Below are positions 10,401 to 22,650 of a stretch of DNA of 64,000 nucleotides, piece after piece (positions within the stretch are counted from its first letter, which is position 1; the number at the start of each line of letters is the position of its first letter). The stretch comes from Sepiola atlantica (Eukaryota > Mollusca > Cephalopoda > Sepiida > Sepiolidae). Location of the stretch: NCBI GenBank assembly GCA_963556195.1, contig OY744522.1, positions 33,055,324 to 33,119,323 of the forward strand, written 5' to 3'. Below the pieces are notes generated by a model. That model worked only from the letters and a program-made list of their open reading frames with translations, had not been told where the DNA came from and did no database searches. A program made the translations under genes and the position numbers.

Positions 10401-13400
10401 TGTTTGGAAAATATTTTAACGCCATCTTCGTTCCCCTTTGGACTATTTTACAGATGAAAACGAGGGAGGATACCTAAGTTATTTCAGTAGTGCTCAGGTG
10501 GCCTCATTGATTTTCATAGTACTCGGCGTTGTCCGGGAGAAAAGTGCTCAATGTCCTAGATATCGCTACTGTAGTGATAGCTTTGGATAATATTTTAACA
10601 GCATCTACGCTGAAAATGATGGGAAAATCGATAATAGTTATTTCAGTAGTGCTAATGGGGCCTCCTTGATTTTCAAATTACTCGGCGTTGTCCGGGAGAA
10701 AAGTGCTCAATATCCTAGATAGAGCTACTGTAGTGATAGGTTTGGAAAATATTTTAACGCAATCTTCGTTCCCTTTTAAACTATTTTGCAGATGAAAAAG
10801 AGGGAGGATATCTAAGTGATTTCAGTAGTGCGAAGGAGGCCTCCTTGACTTTAAAAGTACTCGGCGTTGTCCGGGAGAAAAGTGCTCAATGTCTTAGATA
10901 GAGCTACTGTAGTGATAGGTTTGGATAATATTTAAACAGCATCTACGCTGAAAAGGATCGGGGAAACGATAAGAGTAATTTCAGTAGTGCTAAGGAGGCC
11001 TCCTTGATTTTAAAAGTACTCGGCGTTGTCCGGGAGAAAAGTGCTCAATATCCTAGATAGAGCTACTGTAGTGATAGGTTTGGAAAATATTTTAACGTCA
11101 TCTTCGTTCCCCTTTGGACTATTTTGAAGATCAGGAGAGAGGATACCTAAGTGATTTCAGTAGTTCTCAGGAGGTGTCCTCGATTTTCAAAGTACTCGGC
11201 GTTGTCCGGGAGAAAAGTGCTCAATGTCTTAGATAGAGCTACTGTAGTGATAGGTTTGGATAATATTTTAACAGCATCTACGCTGAAAAGGATTGGGGAA
11301 TCAATAAGAGTTATTTCAGTAGTGCTCATGAGGCCTCCTTGATTTTCAAAGTTGTCAGCGTTGTCCGGGAAAAAAGTGCTCAATATCCTAGATAGAGCTA
11401 CTGTAGTGATAGGTTTGGAAAATATTTTAACGCCATCTTCGTGCCCCTTTCGACTATTTTGCAGATGAAAAGGAGGGAGGATACCTAAGTGATTTCAGTA
11501 GTGCTCAGGAGGCCTCCTTGACTTTCAAAGTACTCGTCGTTGTCCGGGAGAAAAGTGCTAAATATCTTAGATAGAGCTACTGTAGTGATAGGTTTGGATA
11601 ATATTTTAACAGCATCTACACTGAAAAGGATGGGGGAATCAATAAGAGTGATTTCATTAGTGCTCATGAAGCCTCCTTGATTTTCAAAGTAGTCGGTGTT
11701 GTCCGGGAGAAAAGTGCTCAATATCCTAGATAGAGCTACTGTAGTTATATGTTTATAAAATATTTTAACGCGATCTTCGTTCCCTTTTGGACTATTTTGC
11801 ATATGAAAAGGAGGGAGGATACCGAAGTTATTTCAGTAGTGCTCAGGTGGCCTTATTGATTTTCATAGTACTCGGCGTTTTCCGGGAGAAAAGTGCTCAA
11901 TGTCCTAGATATCGCTACTGTAGTGATAGGTTTGGATAATATTTTAACAGCATCTACGCTGAAAATAATGGGAAAATCGATAAGAGTTATTTCAGTAGTG
12001 CTAATGGGGCCTCCTTGATTTTCAAATTACTCGGCGTTGTCCGGGAGAAAAGTTCTCAATATCTTAGATAGAGCTACTGTAGTGATAGGTTTGGAAAATA
12101 TTTTAACGCAATCTTTGTTTCCCTTTAGACTATTTTGCAGATGAAAAAGAGGGAGGATATCTAAGTGATTTCAGTAGTACTCAGGAGGCATCCTTGACTT
12201 TAAAAGTACTCGGCGTTGTCCGGGAGAAAAGTGCTCAATGTCTTAGATAGAGCTACTGTAGTGATAGGTTTGGATAATATTTAAACAGCATCTACGCTGA
12301 AAAAGTGTGGGGGAAACGATAAGAGTAATTTCAGTAGTGCTAAGGTGGCCTCCTTGATTTTCAAAGTACTCGGCGTTGTCTGGGAGAAAAGTGCTCAATA
12401 TCCTAGATAGAGCTACTGTAGTGATAGGTTTGGAAAATATTTTAACGTCATCTATGCTGAAAAGGATTGGGGAATCAATAAGAGTTATTTAAGTAGTGCT
12501 CATGAGGCCTCCTTGATTTTCAAAGTAGTAAGCGTTGTCCGGGAGAAAAGTGCTCATTATCCTCGATAGAGCTACTGTAGTGATAGGTTTGGAAAATATT
12601 TTAACGCCATCTTCGTTCCCCTTTGGACTATTTTGCAGATGAAAAGGAGGGAGGATACCTAAGTGATTTCAGTAGTGCTCAGGAGGCGTCCTATATTTTC
12701 AAAGTACTCGGCGTTGTCCAGGAGAAAAGTGCTGAATATCTTAGATAGAGCTACTGTAGTGATAGGTTTGGAAAATATTTTAACGTCATCTTCGTTCCCC
12801 TTTGGACTATTTTGGAGATGAAAACGGGGAGGATATCTAAGTGATTTCAGTAGTGCTCAGGAGGCCTCCTTGACTTTCAAAGTACTCGGCGTTGTCCGGG
12901 ATAAAAGTGCTCAATGTCCTAGATAGAGCTACTGCTATGATAGGTTTGCATAATATTTTAACAGAATCTACGCTGAAAATGATGGGAGAATCGACAAGAG
13001 TAATTTCAGTAGTGCTCAGGAAGCCTCCTTGATTTTCAAAGTACTCGGCGTTGTCCGGGAGAAAAGTGCTCAATATCCTAGATAGAGCTACTGTAGTGAT
13101 AGATTTGGAAAATATTTTAACGTCATCTTCGTTCCCCTTTGGACTATTTTGCAGATGAAAAGGAGGGAGGATACCTAAGTGATTTCAGTAGTGCTCAGGT
13201 GGCCTCATTGACTTTCATAGTACTCGGCGTTTTCCGGGAGAAAAGTGCTCAATGTCCTTGATATCGCTACTGTAGTGATAGGTTTGGATAATATTTTAAC
13301 AGCATCTACGCTGAAAAAAATGGGGGAATCAATAAGAGTGATTTCATTAGTGCTCATGAGGCCTCCTTGATTTTCAAAGTAGTCGGCGTTGTCCGGGAGA

Positions 13401-16105
13401 AAAGTGCTCAATATCCTAGATAGAGCTACTGTAGTGATATGTTTGGAAAATATTTTAACGCCATCTTCGTTCCCCTTTGGACTATCTTACAGATGAAAAG
13501 GAGGGAGGATACCTAAGTTATTTCAGTAGTGCTCAGGTGGCCTCATTGATTTTCATAGTACTCGGCGTTGTCCGGGAGAAAAGTGCTCAATGTCCTAGAT
13601 ATCGCTACTGTAGTGATAGGTTTGGATAATATTTTAACAGCATCTACGCTGAAAATGATGGGAAAATCGATAAGAGTTATTTCAGTAGTGCTAATGGGGC
13701 CTCCTTGATTTTCAAATTACTCGGCGTTGTCCGGGAGAAAAGTTCTCAATATCTTAGATAGAGCTACTGTAGTGATAGGTTTGGAAAATATTTTAACGCA
13801 ATCTTCGTTCCCCTTTAAACTATTTTGCAGATGAAAAAGAGGGAGGATATCTAAGTGTTTTTAGTAGTGCGAAGGAGGCCTCCTTGACTTTAAAAGTACT
13901 CGGCGTTGTCCGGGAGAAAAGTGCTCAATGTCTTAGATAGAGCTACTGTAGTGATAGGTTTGGATAATATTTAAACAGCATCTACGCTGAAAAGGATCGG
14001 GGAAACGATAAGAGTAATTTCAGTAGTGCTAAGGAGGCCTCCTTGATTTTAAAAGTACTCGGCGTTGTCCTGGAGAAAAGTGCTCAATATCCTAGATAGA
14101 GCTACTGTAGTGATAGGTTTGGAAAATATTTTAACGTCATCTTCGTTCCCCTTTGGACTATTTTGAAGATCAGGAGAGAGGATACCTAAGTGATTTCAGT
14201 AGTTCTCAGGAGGTGTCCTCGATTTTCAAAGTACTCGGCGTTGTCCGGGAGAAAAGTGCTTAATGTCTTAGATAGAGCTACTGTAGTGATAGGTTTGGAT
14301 AATATTTTAACAGCATCTACGCTGAAAAGGATTGGGGAATCAATAAGAGGTATTTCAGTAGTGCTCATGAGGCCTCCTTGATTTTCAAAGTTGTCAGCGT
14401 TGTCCGGGAGAAAAGTGCTCAATATCCTAGATAGAGCTACTGTAGTGATAGGTTTGGAAAATATTTTAACGCCATCTTCGTTCCCCTTTGGACTATTTTG
14501 CAGATGAAAAGGAGGGAGGATACCTAAGTGATTTCAGTAGTGCACAGGAAGCCCTCTTTGACTTTCAAAGTACTCGGCGTTGTCCGGGAGAAAAGTGCTA
14601 AATATCCTAGATAGAGCTACTGTAGTGATAGGTTTGGATAATATTTTAACAGCATCTACACTGAAAAGGATGGGGGAATCAATAAGAGTGATTTCATTAG
14701 TGCTCATGAAGCCTCCTTGATTTTCAAAGTAGTCGGTGTTGTCCGGGAGAAAAGTGCTCAATATCCTAGATAGAGCTACTGTAGTGATATGTTTATAAAA
14801 TATTTTAACGCGATCTTCGTTCCCCTTTGGACAATTTTGCATATGAAAAGGAGGGAGGATACCTAAGTTATTTCAGTAGTGCTCAGGTGGCCTCATTGAT
14901 TTTCATAGTACTCGGCGTTGTCCGGGAGAAAAGTGCTCAATGTCCTAGATAGAGCTACTGTAGTGATAGGTTTGGATAATATTTTAACAGCATCTACGCT
15001 GAAAATAATGGGGGAATCGATAAGAGTTATTTTTTTTAGTAGTGCTCATGAGGCCTCTTTAATTTTCAAATTACTCGGCGTTGCCCGGAGAAAAGTGCTC
15101 AATATCCTAGATAGAGCTACTGTAGTGATAGGTTTGGAAAATATTTTAACGCAACTTTCGTTCCCGTTTAGACTATTTGGCAGATCAAAAGAAGGGAGGA
15201 TACCTAAGTGATTTCAGTAGTGCTCAGGAGGCGTCCTATATTTTCAAAGTACTCGGCGTTGTCCTGGAGAAAAGTGCTCAATATCTTAGATAGAGCTACT
15301 GTAGTGATAGGTTTGGAAAATATTTTAACGTCATCTTCGTTCCCCTTTGGACTATTTTGGAGATGAAAAAGAGGGAGGATATCTAAGTGATTTCAGTAGT
15401 GCTCAGGAGGCCTCCTTGACTTTCAAAGTACTCGGCGTTGTCTGGGATAAAAGTGCTCAATGTCCTAGATAGAGCTACTGCAGTGATAGGTTTGGATAAT
15501 ATTTTAACAGAATCTACGCTGAAAATGATGGGGGAATCGACAAGAGTAATTTCAGTAGTGCTCAGGAAGCCTCCTTGATTTTCAAAGTACTCGGCGTTGT
15601 CCAGGAGAAAAGTGCTCAATATCCTAGTTAGAGCTACTGTAGTGATAGATATGGAAAATATTTTAACGCCATCTTCGTTCCCCTTTGGACTATTTTGCAG
15701 ATGAAAAGGAGGGAGGATACCTAAGTGATTTCAGTAGTGCTCAGGAGGCCTCCTTGACTTTCAAAGTACTCGGCGTTGTCCGGGAGAAAAGTGCTCAATA
15801 TCCTAGATAGAGCTACTGTAGTAATAGGTTTGGATAATATTTTAACATCATCTACGCTGAAAAAAATGGGGGAATCAATAAGAGTGATTTCATTAGTGCT
15901 CATGAGGCCTCCTTGATTTTCAAAGTAGTCGGCGTTGTCCGGGAGAAAAGTGCTCAATATTATAGATAGAGCTACTGTAGTGATATGTTTGGAAAATATT
16001 TTAACGCCGTCTTCGTTCCAATTTGGACTATTTTGCAGATAAAAAGGAGGGAGGATACCTAAGTGATTTCAGTAGTGCTCAGGAGGCGTTCTCGATTTTG
16101 AAAGT
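7411..16105. repeat. ~338-bp dimeric satellite with higher-order structure
   Basis: Two related ~168-170-bp monomer types alternate. Both contain TACTCGGCGTTGTCCGGGAG and GAGCTACTGTAGTGATAGGT. Type A ends with CATCTACGCTGAAAA; type B ends with CATCTTCGTTCCCCTTTGGA. There are about 25 dimers. Marked variants repeat at about 2,700 bp (for example 8785, 11485 and, with ~3,050 spacing, 14534), so blocks of roughly eight dimers were duplicated. Short minus-strand frames arise because one monomer length is a multiple of three. Confidence 0.95.
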
Positions 16106-16385
16106 ACTGGGGCTGCGATAGGAACATATGTAGCATTGCACCGGGGCAGCAATAGGTACGTATGTAGCATTTACACCGGGACAGCGATAGGTACGTATAT
16201 AGCATGCATACCGGGGTAGCAATGGGTACTTATATAGTATATGCACCGGGCGGCAATAGGTACGTATATAGTATGTGCACTGGGGCGACGATAGGTACGT
16301 ATATAGTTTGCACACCACGGTGGCGATACATACGTATATAGTATGAATACCGGAGCGGAGATAAGTACCTATATAGAAAGCGCAG
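16106..16385. repeat. Remnant of the 35-bp minisatellite in element 2
   Basis: About eight diverged units with GCGATAGGTACGTATATAG. They match the terminal units of the array at 5281-6530 and lead into the shared Helitron 3' region. Confidence 0.85.
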
Positions 16386-16677
16386 ATAGAGGTGGTACTT
16401 TTTATAGAAATATGTCATACTATTGCCCTGGGCAACGTAGGAGAAATGGTGGGGAAGAAGCAGCCTTCCCAAAAGGCAAAATTAAAAAGAAGCGGTGAAA
16501 TGGGGCGACCAGGGAAGAGAAAGGTAGAAAGATAAATAGACGGCTATAGAGGAGGGGGGAATAGAAGTTTGAATATAAAGATGTTACACACGCGATTTCT
16601 CCTCAATTATATGTTTTTATGACCCCGAGCAACGCCGGGTAGCCCCGCTAGTTGTAAATAAATATCACTTTCTAATA

Positions 16678-16678
<1 letters not shown>

Positions 16679-16738
<60 letters not shown>
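16679..16738. repeat. (TA)n microsatellite
   Basis: A pure TA tract 25 bp after the Helitron 3' end. It forms the left border of the hairpin element that follows. Confidence 0.97.
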
Positions 16739-16740
<2 letters not shown>

Positions 16741-16832
16741 GGTAATAATCCAGGTAAAAAATATCCACAGGGTGGTAATCCAGAGAATTTTAACCGGGTT
16801 TATAAAAAGTGCTCAATATCAAAATAGAGCTT

Positions 16833-17108
16833 TATATATGATAATTTTATTTACACAGACATGTACAAAATCTGCGACACTGGCATGTCGATGTTATCGA
16901 TCAACAGTTACTATAAACTGAGATCTCATCAGGCAGAGTTAGAATCCGATCTAAACCTCAGATCATATTTGGAGAGAGCCAAATATGATCTGAGGTTAAG
17001 ATCGGATTCTAACTCTGCCTGATGAGATCTCAGTTTATAGTAACTGTTGATCGATAACATCGACATGCCAGTGTCGCAGATTTTGTACATGTCTGTGTAA
17101 ATAAAATT

Positions 17109-17118
<10 letters not shown>
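16833..17118. repeat. Long hairpin, 140-bp arms with 6-bp loop
   Basis: The arms 16833-16972 and 16979-17118 are reverse complements with very few mismatches around the loop AGAGAG. A transcript of either strand would form a hairpin of about 140 bp. The element sits between two (TA)n tracts. No coding capacity and no strong hammerhead core is present, although CTGATGAGATCTC occurs in the right arm. Confidence 0.93.

Positions 17119-17147
<29 letters not shown>
17112..17147. repeat. (TA)n microsatellite
   Basis: Right border of the long hairpin; its first bases belong to the hairpin arm. Confidence 0.95.
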
Positions 17148-17153
<6 letters not shown>

Positions 17154-18980
17154 AAAGTCACAGACGATCCGTCACCGATTGGCTCTTCGAAAAGATAAAA
17201 TTGCAATTCTACTTTTGGTTCTTCTCCTTGCCAGAAACATTGACCTGAGTCTTGCCACTTACAAATGACAATAAGTGATAGAAGACATTTGTAAGTCGGT
17301 TAACTTAAAATCCATAATGGAGTATTGTTTATAAGAAATACTAGTTTCAGGGGAAAATGTCTCTCAGAGAAATTTGTAATCACAGTAGAGCTTCGAAAAG
17401 AAAGCTTTTACAATGAAAGTTATTGTCTACATCCTGTCAGTGGACGCCATCTTATCCAATTTCATTGCGTAACTTTTATTGGCGAAATTTTTATTCTTCG
17501 TTAGAACTTTCTCAAATTGAAGGCAAGTTAACTATTTTACGGCCGAACGTAGATTAGATAAGTGTAATTGTTGCTTTTTTATCTATACTGTTTATGATAT
17601 GTTACGGGGGTTCTTCAAATGGCAATAAATACATGTAAGTAGATATTTGTAAATATACCCTATTCATGAGAAGAGACGTATTGTCTCCAAAGTATTTTTT
17701 GTAAGTGTTCAATTCTCAATTACGTGTATCATCTAAGCAGATGTTTTCTAAAAAATATTTAAATATTCTCTATTGTGTAGATAGATTAGCAAACTCTTGA
17801 TTCAATTATTTACAAGCTAAATGTGCAGCACGGCGGACGAATCTTTGACTCGTAACAAATATAGCCAGCTCTTCATGTAGAGTTATCTGCGACGTCTGAT
17901 GTTTGTTGTAGTAAGATATAGTTTCTATCTATCTTACCAATGTTGTTGGTAGCAGCAGTTTTAATTATTCTTTCATATAACAACACGCGTTATCGTTTGC
18001 GTTTTAATACATTTTGTTTCTTTTATTTACACAGTGTTAGTCTTCCCCCAACCCCGTCCCTTGTGAGGAAAGTAAGAATACCTCCGATACACGTCTACTT
18101 TGTCAAAACCCAAGAGAGCAGTATCTAGTCATTTATTTCTGCCACGATCAATATTTATTGTTACTTCCCTTTCACTTCGCTACTTCCTTAACACGTTCGC
18201 TAACATAATTACTTATAACATACTTTCGTAACATGAACATCGAAGTAGACATTTTATTTTTGCGTAACTTACTTATTCGTCGTTAAATATTCACTACACA
18301 TCGTAGATTATTATTTTTTATTCCCAGTTAAAGTTTCAAAGTATAGGGTGTTCTTTCCGTATGACAGATCAAATACTACCGAAAAGGGATTCATAGTAAA
18401 ATCCGTCGAGAGTGTTTGATCGTATATATATATTTGATATATATTTTGACTGCTAGACGAGTTAATCGCCGTGTGAATAGTGTAACGAAGCATAACTTTA
18501 CTCGCTCCGTACTTATCGTGATAGTAGCAGTTAGTAGCTCTCCGAATCTCTTTCTTTTCCCGGGGAAAAACATCGCATTTATTCATTTATTACGATATCA
18601 TTTGGGCATTAAATGATTAATTTAACCAAATTATTTATTCTTTTTTATTTTTTTGAAGTCAATAAAAATTGAATTTTTATTTAATATACAAGTTATTTGC
18701 AATGATTTTCTTCGTCAGGACTTCGACTTTGCGGGATGACGTTATAATAGACATGGCGTTGCCTCGAATGATAGTTAGAGAGATGCCCTGTAACATCCTA
18801 GCAGTCTCTCGGGGCTCGTTCCTACAAGTGGCTATCATCAGTCCAATGTCTCGTAAGAATCGTGGCGTGTCAGGACCGAGGTCACTTGAGGTTTCGACTG
18901 AAATTATTTATTTGTTATTTAAGCATTTTCTATTTGATCAAAGTAAATTAATCCTCAAACAGCAGCTAAAACTTCTCTCT
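17148..18980. other. Unique-looking AT-rich DNA
   Basis: No recognisable gene. Open frames at 18311-18586 (minus) and 18669-19163 (plus) have no recognisable domain, and the latter runs into CT microsatellite. A small dyad GTAAGATA...TATCTTAC lies at about 17912-17937. Confidence 0.55.
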
Positions 18981-19211
18981 ATCTTTCCCATCTCTCTCTC
19001 CTATTTCCCCCTCTCTCTCTCTCTCTCTCTCCTATTTCCTCTCCCTTTACTATTTCCCCCTCTCTCTCTCTCTCTCTCTCTCTTTCAATTATTTTCTTCA
19101 TTCGTTACTCCCAGTACTTCTCTTATCATTCGCCTTTTATTTGCAATCTTTCAACTTTCTTGAGCCATCTAAAATTTTCATGAAGAGGTCTCTCGATTAA
19201 ACGTTATAAAG

Positions 19212-19243
<32 letters not shown>
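18980..19243. repeat. (CT)n microsatellites
   Basis: CT-rich runs at about 19010-19032, 19060-19084 and 19213-19243 interspersed with CCTATTTCC. They are pyrimidine-biased on the plus strand. Confidence 0.9.
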
Positions 19244-19246
<3 letters not shown>

Positions 19247-19440
19247 TGCAGCATGACGTTACAATTTTCTGACGTCATATACTGTGCACGGTTATACCGC
19301 AACATTTAGTTTTAATAGATTACGTCATCCTTTGGTGGCGTCATTCATTGTGCACGGTTATCCCTAGCTCTGTTTTATTTTATATCGTCACAAAACGATA
19401 ATGTCATCCAGCGTGTACGGAGACAAAAAAAAGCAAACAA
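19244..19440. repeat. Three diverged copies of a TGACGT...TGTGCACGG repeat
   Basis: The blocks near 19253-19295, 19322-19365 and 19388-19425 each carry a GACGTCAT/TACGTCAT-like core followed by TGTGCACGGTTA or a close variant. The first contains the perfect CRE palindrome TGACGTCA (about 19270). No gene is nearby to regulate. Confidence 0.45.
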
Positions 19441-19454
19441 ATAACGTTTTGCAG

Positions 19455-19455
<1 letters not shown>

Positions 19456-19488
<33 letters not shown>

Positions 19489-19489
19489 T

Positions 19490-19524
<35 letters not shown>

Positions 19525-19540
19525 CATTAGAATAGCTTGG

Positions 19541-19592
<52 letters not shown>

Positions 19593-19608
19593 CATTCGAA
19601 TAGCTTGG

Positions 19609-19692
<84 letters not shown>

Positions 19693-19708
19693 CATTCGAA
19701 TAGCTTGG

Positions 19709-19777
<69 letters not shown>

Positions 19778-19778
19778 T
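19456..19778. repeat. (GATA)n array with three spacer units
   Basis: Runs of GATA interrupted three times by ACATT(A/C)GAATAGCTTGG. This shows block duplication of a run plus its spacer. Confidence 0.97.
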
Positions 19779-19779
19779 T

Positions 19780-20345
19780 CTTTTTAAGCATGAAAGATTA
19801 AAGAACTGACTTCCAATCTTAAAAAAATAGACAACTGACACAACATGAAATATAAGGGCTGACTTAATTTCAAATAGACTGCTAAGATTTCGCTAAAATT
19901 GCGTTTCTGATCTGAAAGCAACAACACATTCTCAAAGTGGAGCCAAATCTGAGCAGCTGACAAAGAAAACTTAATGGATGTGCATCGGAACCAACATAAT
20001 TCAATAAGCGAGTCTTTCGCAAAGTGAAAGAAACAAAATACTGAGGTAGAGAGCATGTAATCAAGATATCAGTCTTCCTGGGTAAGTGGACAGCGCTCTA
20101 CGCGTCGAGAATCTTGATGTCAACTTAGATTTACGACTCCCGGATAAACAACTGAATTCTTATGGACAGGAAAACGCAAAAGTGTTGCTATCTCAACTAT
20201 TGATTCCCCACTAATATTCTGAAACAACTTGAAATTAAAGGCCATTTTTTTTTCATTCTTAGCAGGTTTTGTAGGGATATACCCAGGGGTACTCTTTAAA
20301 TAGTATCTATTATTAATGAGGATTTGGTATATTTCTGCATGAAGC
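19780..20345. other. No recognisable gene; weak tRNA-like segment at 20075-20148
   Basis: The plus strand at 20075-20148 reads GTGGACAGCGCTCTACGCG and then ACGACTCCCGG. This is reminiscent of a tRNA D-arm and T-arm with a damaged B box. It could be a decayed tRNA pseudogene or SINE head. I see nothing else. Confidence 0.3.
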
Positions 20346-20360
20346 CGAAACTATACTATT

Positions 20361-21235
20361 AGTAGTGTAGTATCTGTTCTATTGTAGTGAGACCATCTTC
20401 CAGGGTATTTACTTCTCCTTTCAGGAGTAGTGTAGTATCTGTTCTATTGTAATTAGACCATCTTCCAGTGTATTTACTTCTCCTTTCAGGAGTAGTGTAG
20501 TATCTGTTCTATTGTAATTAGACCATCTTCCAGTGTATTTACTTCTCCTTTCAAGAGTAGTGTGGTATCTGTTCTATTGTAATTAGACGACCTTCCATTG
20601 TATTTACTTGTCCTTTAAGGGGTAGTGTAGTATCTGTTCTATTGTAATTAGACGACCTTCCAGTGTATTTACTTGTCCTTTAAGGGGTAGTGTAGTATCT
20701 GTTCTATTGTAATTAGACCATCTTCCAGTGTATTTACTTCTCCTTTTGGGAGTAGTGTAGTATCTGTTCTATTGTAATTAGACCATCTTCCAGTGTATTT
20801 ACTTCCCCTTTCGGGAGTAGTGTAGTATCTGTTCTATTGTAATTAGACCATCTTCCAGTGTATTTACTTCTCCTTTCGGGAGTAGTGTAGTATCTGTTCT
20901 ATTGTAATTAGACCATCTTCCAGTGTATTTACTTCTCCTTTCGGGAGTAGTGTAGTATCTGTTCTATTGTAATTGAACCACCTTCCAGTGTATTTACTTC
21001 TCCTTTCAAGAGTAGTGTAGTATCTGTTCTATTGTAATTAGACCATCTTCCAGTGTATTTACTTCTCCTTTAAGGGGTAGTGTAGTATCTGTTCTATTGT
21101 AATTAGACTACCTTCTAGTGTATTTACTTCTCCTTTCAGGAGTAGTGTAGTATATATTCTATTGTAATGGGGCCACCTTCCAGGGCATTATCTTCTCTTT
21201 TCGGGAGTAGTATAGTATATGTTCGCTCATCCTCC
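20361..21235. repeat. 65-bp minisatellite
   Basis: About 13 head-to-tail copies with exact 65-bp spacing (for example 20361, 20426, 20491, 20556). The unit holds AGTAGTGTAGTATCTGTTCT and ACCATCTTCCAGTGTATTTA. Inner copies are almost identical and the last two, from about 21130, are diverged. Confidence 0.96.
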
Positions 21236-22361
21236 GAGGCATTATCTCTTCCTTTTGTTCGTTCGTCACAATTATATCCTCCCATGCTAGAAAAAAATAA
21301 TGTACATGTTTTACTTTTAGCTAAATTTTGATTGTATTCGAAAGTTAACCTGTAAATAAAAAGAAGAATCAGCCATAATAATACGCGTTGTCTCTCCGTG
21401 TCAAGAATCCACAGACATGAAAGAAGAAAATCGACACCCCCACAAAAATAATTCATATGTTTAAAGTTTCTGCTTCCTTCACCGACACAACAAAACAACA
21501 GTAAAAGTTTTAAAAATTAATATTTTACACTAATTAACATTTTTTGTGTTTCAGATATAAATATATCTATTATATATCACAATTAACGTATGACACAAGG
21601 CCAAAGAAGCATTAGAATTCTCAAAGTTTTAGAGGAACTATATTATAGGTTAATCTGAAGGTGGACTTAATCAGCGTTAAAGCGACGCAAACCTTGGGAT
21701 TCTACTTTCTACTGTTAAATGAGCGATTGTCAAATCAGAAATCCAATTGTCCATCAGAAATGGTAAATAATCAATATTACCTCTCCTAGGTCAATCAGGA
21801 CCTTCTGATAGTAGTATGTATTATTAATGATAATAAGAATGTCTAATTACATCTTTCTATAAATAGTGCGTAACACTAAGGGGGTGATTCAGTTTTAACT
21901 CTATTATGTGAAAAGTGAGAATGTTTTCTGAGCGCTTGATGTAACATAACAATAATTATTACTTTTAGACTATAGAAATTAGAGCTTCCCCATACTAATA
22001 GGGTACCATTCTAAAAATTACAAACATATTAATTAGAATTTCAAATAGTAAATAACTCGTGGGGCCGGCCAGAGTAGAGATTGTAAGAAAACACCGGTTG
22101 ACATCGCATTTAAGTTCAGACACTTCGTAACAATAATATTAGTAAAAGAAATGAAATTGTTTATGTTTTTACCAGTTTTAAATGATACTTATTTACCTAC
22201 ATGTTATTTATAGAAAAATGTTTCCTTATTAAATGAACAAAATTATGTTTTTATAAACATACACCGAGTTAATAAACAAATCATAGAGACTGAAACAACC
22301 CCGAACGTCACCCAACGGTTTAAAATGTGTTCACATACTCTAAATAAACTGAGGGTAACTT
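21236..22361. other. AT-rich DNA, no recognisable gene
   Basis: A 120-codon minus-strand frame (21136-21498) overlaps the end of the minisatellite and has no recognisable domain. I see no other feature. Confidence 0.5.
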
Positions 22362-22650
22362 TGTCGCAGTCATAAATGATGTTTACTTCTTAATGCGTAT
22401 CAGTGTCCCTGTGAGGTGGTTTGGCCAAATGTTGGCCAATCAGGTCGCAGGGCGAATTGCTATCATTAGTTCCCTAAAGGACTACTTCAGATCCTTTCGA
22501 AATTGCAGACGATCGGTAGACGGTTCCCTGGCACCAACCAAAACGGATCGTTTCATCTCCTCTTCTGCCTTCGTTGCCGACATCCTGCGATGCTATCTTC
22601 ACTGAAGATATATTCATCAACTAAGCGGCAGCAGACTTTTTACTTCTCTC
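22362..22650 (+). repeat. 5' LTR, truncated
   Basis: Matches the first ~285 bp of the 3' LTR (GCAGTCATAAAT..., GCGTATCAGTGTCCCTGTGA, ...GGCAGCAGACT) at about 85% by eye. It breaks off at a deletion joining it to RT sequence near 22650. The divergence between LTRs implies an old insertion. Confidence 0.85.

Larger units (their letters stand above)
6799..16651 (+). mobile_element. Helitron-like element 2, expanded by a satellite array
   Basis: It begins TCTATTATATAAATCCC directly after the CTAG end of element 1. It ends with the same hairpin and CCCCGCTAG at 16651, followed by T. Its order is: 5' terminal region (6799-7410), an 8.7-kb tandem array (7411-16105), a remnant of the 35-bp minisatellite (16106-16385), then the shared 3' terminal region. 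No Helitron protein is encoded. An element of about 9.9 kb that is almost all satellite is unusual. The alternative is two unrelated insertions flanking a satellite, but the shared minisatellite and 3' end favour one element. Confidence 0.65.

Noticed and set aside
7740..15957. Repeated minus-strand frames STFLPDNAEYFENQGGLLST
   Set aside because: One satellite monomer is a multiple of three long, so the frame stays open for one to two units and then closes. No promoter or longer continuous frame exists.
16985..17030. CTGATGAGATCTC in the long hairpin as a hammerhead core
   Set aside because: No GAAA box follows at a workable distance, and the sequence is fully paired within the 140-bp hairpin.
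19244..19300. CRE site TGACGTCA as a promoter element
   Set aside because: It lies in a degenerate tandem repeat with no transcript or gene nearby.
19375..19841. Poly(LSIY) and poly(YI) proteins
   Set aside because: Translation of (GATA)n and (TA)n microsatellites. The same applies to 28054-28620, 30177-30808 and the frames over other (TA)n tracts.
21136..21498. 120-codon minus-strand frame as a host gene
   Set aside because: It overlaps the 65-bp minisatellite, has no recognisable domain and lacks splice or start support.
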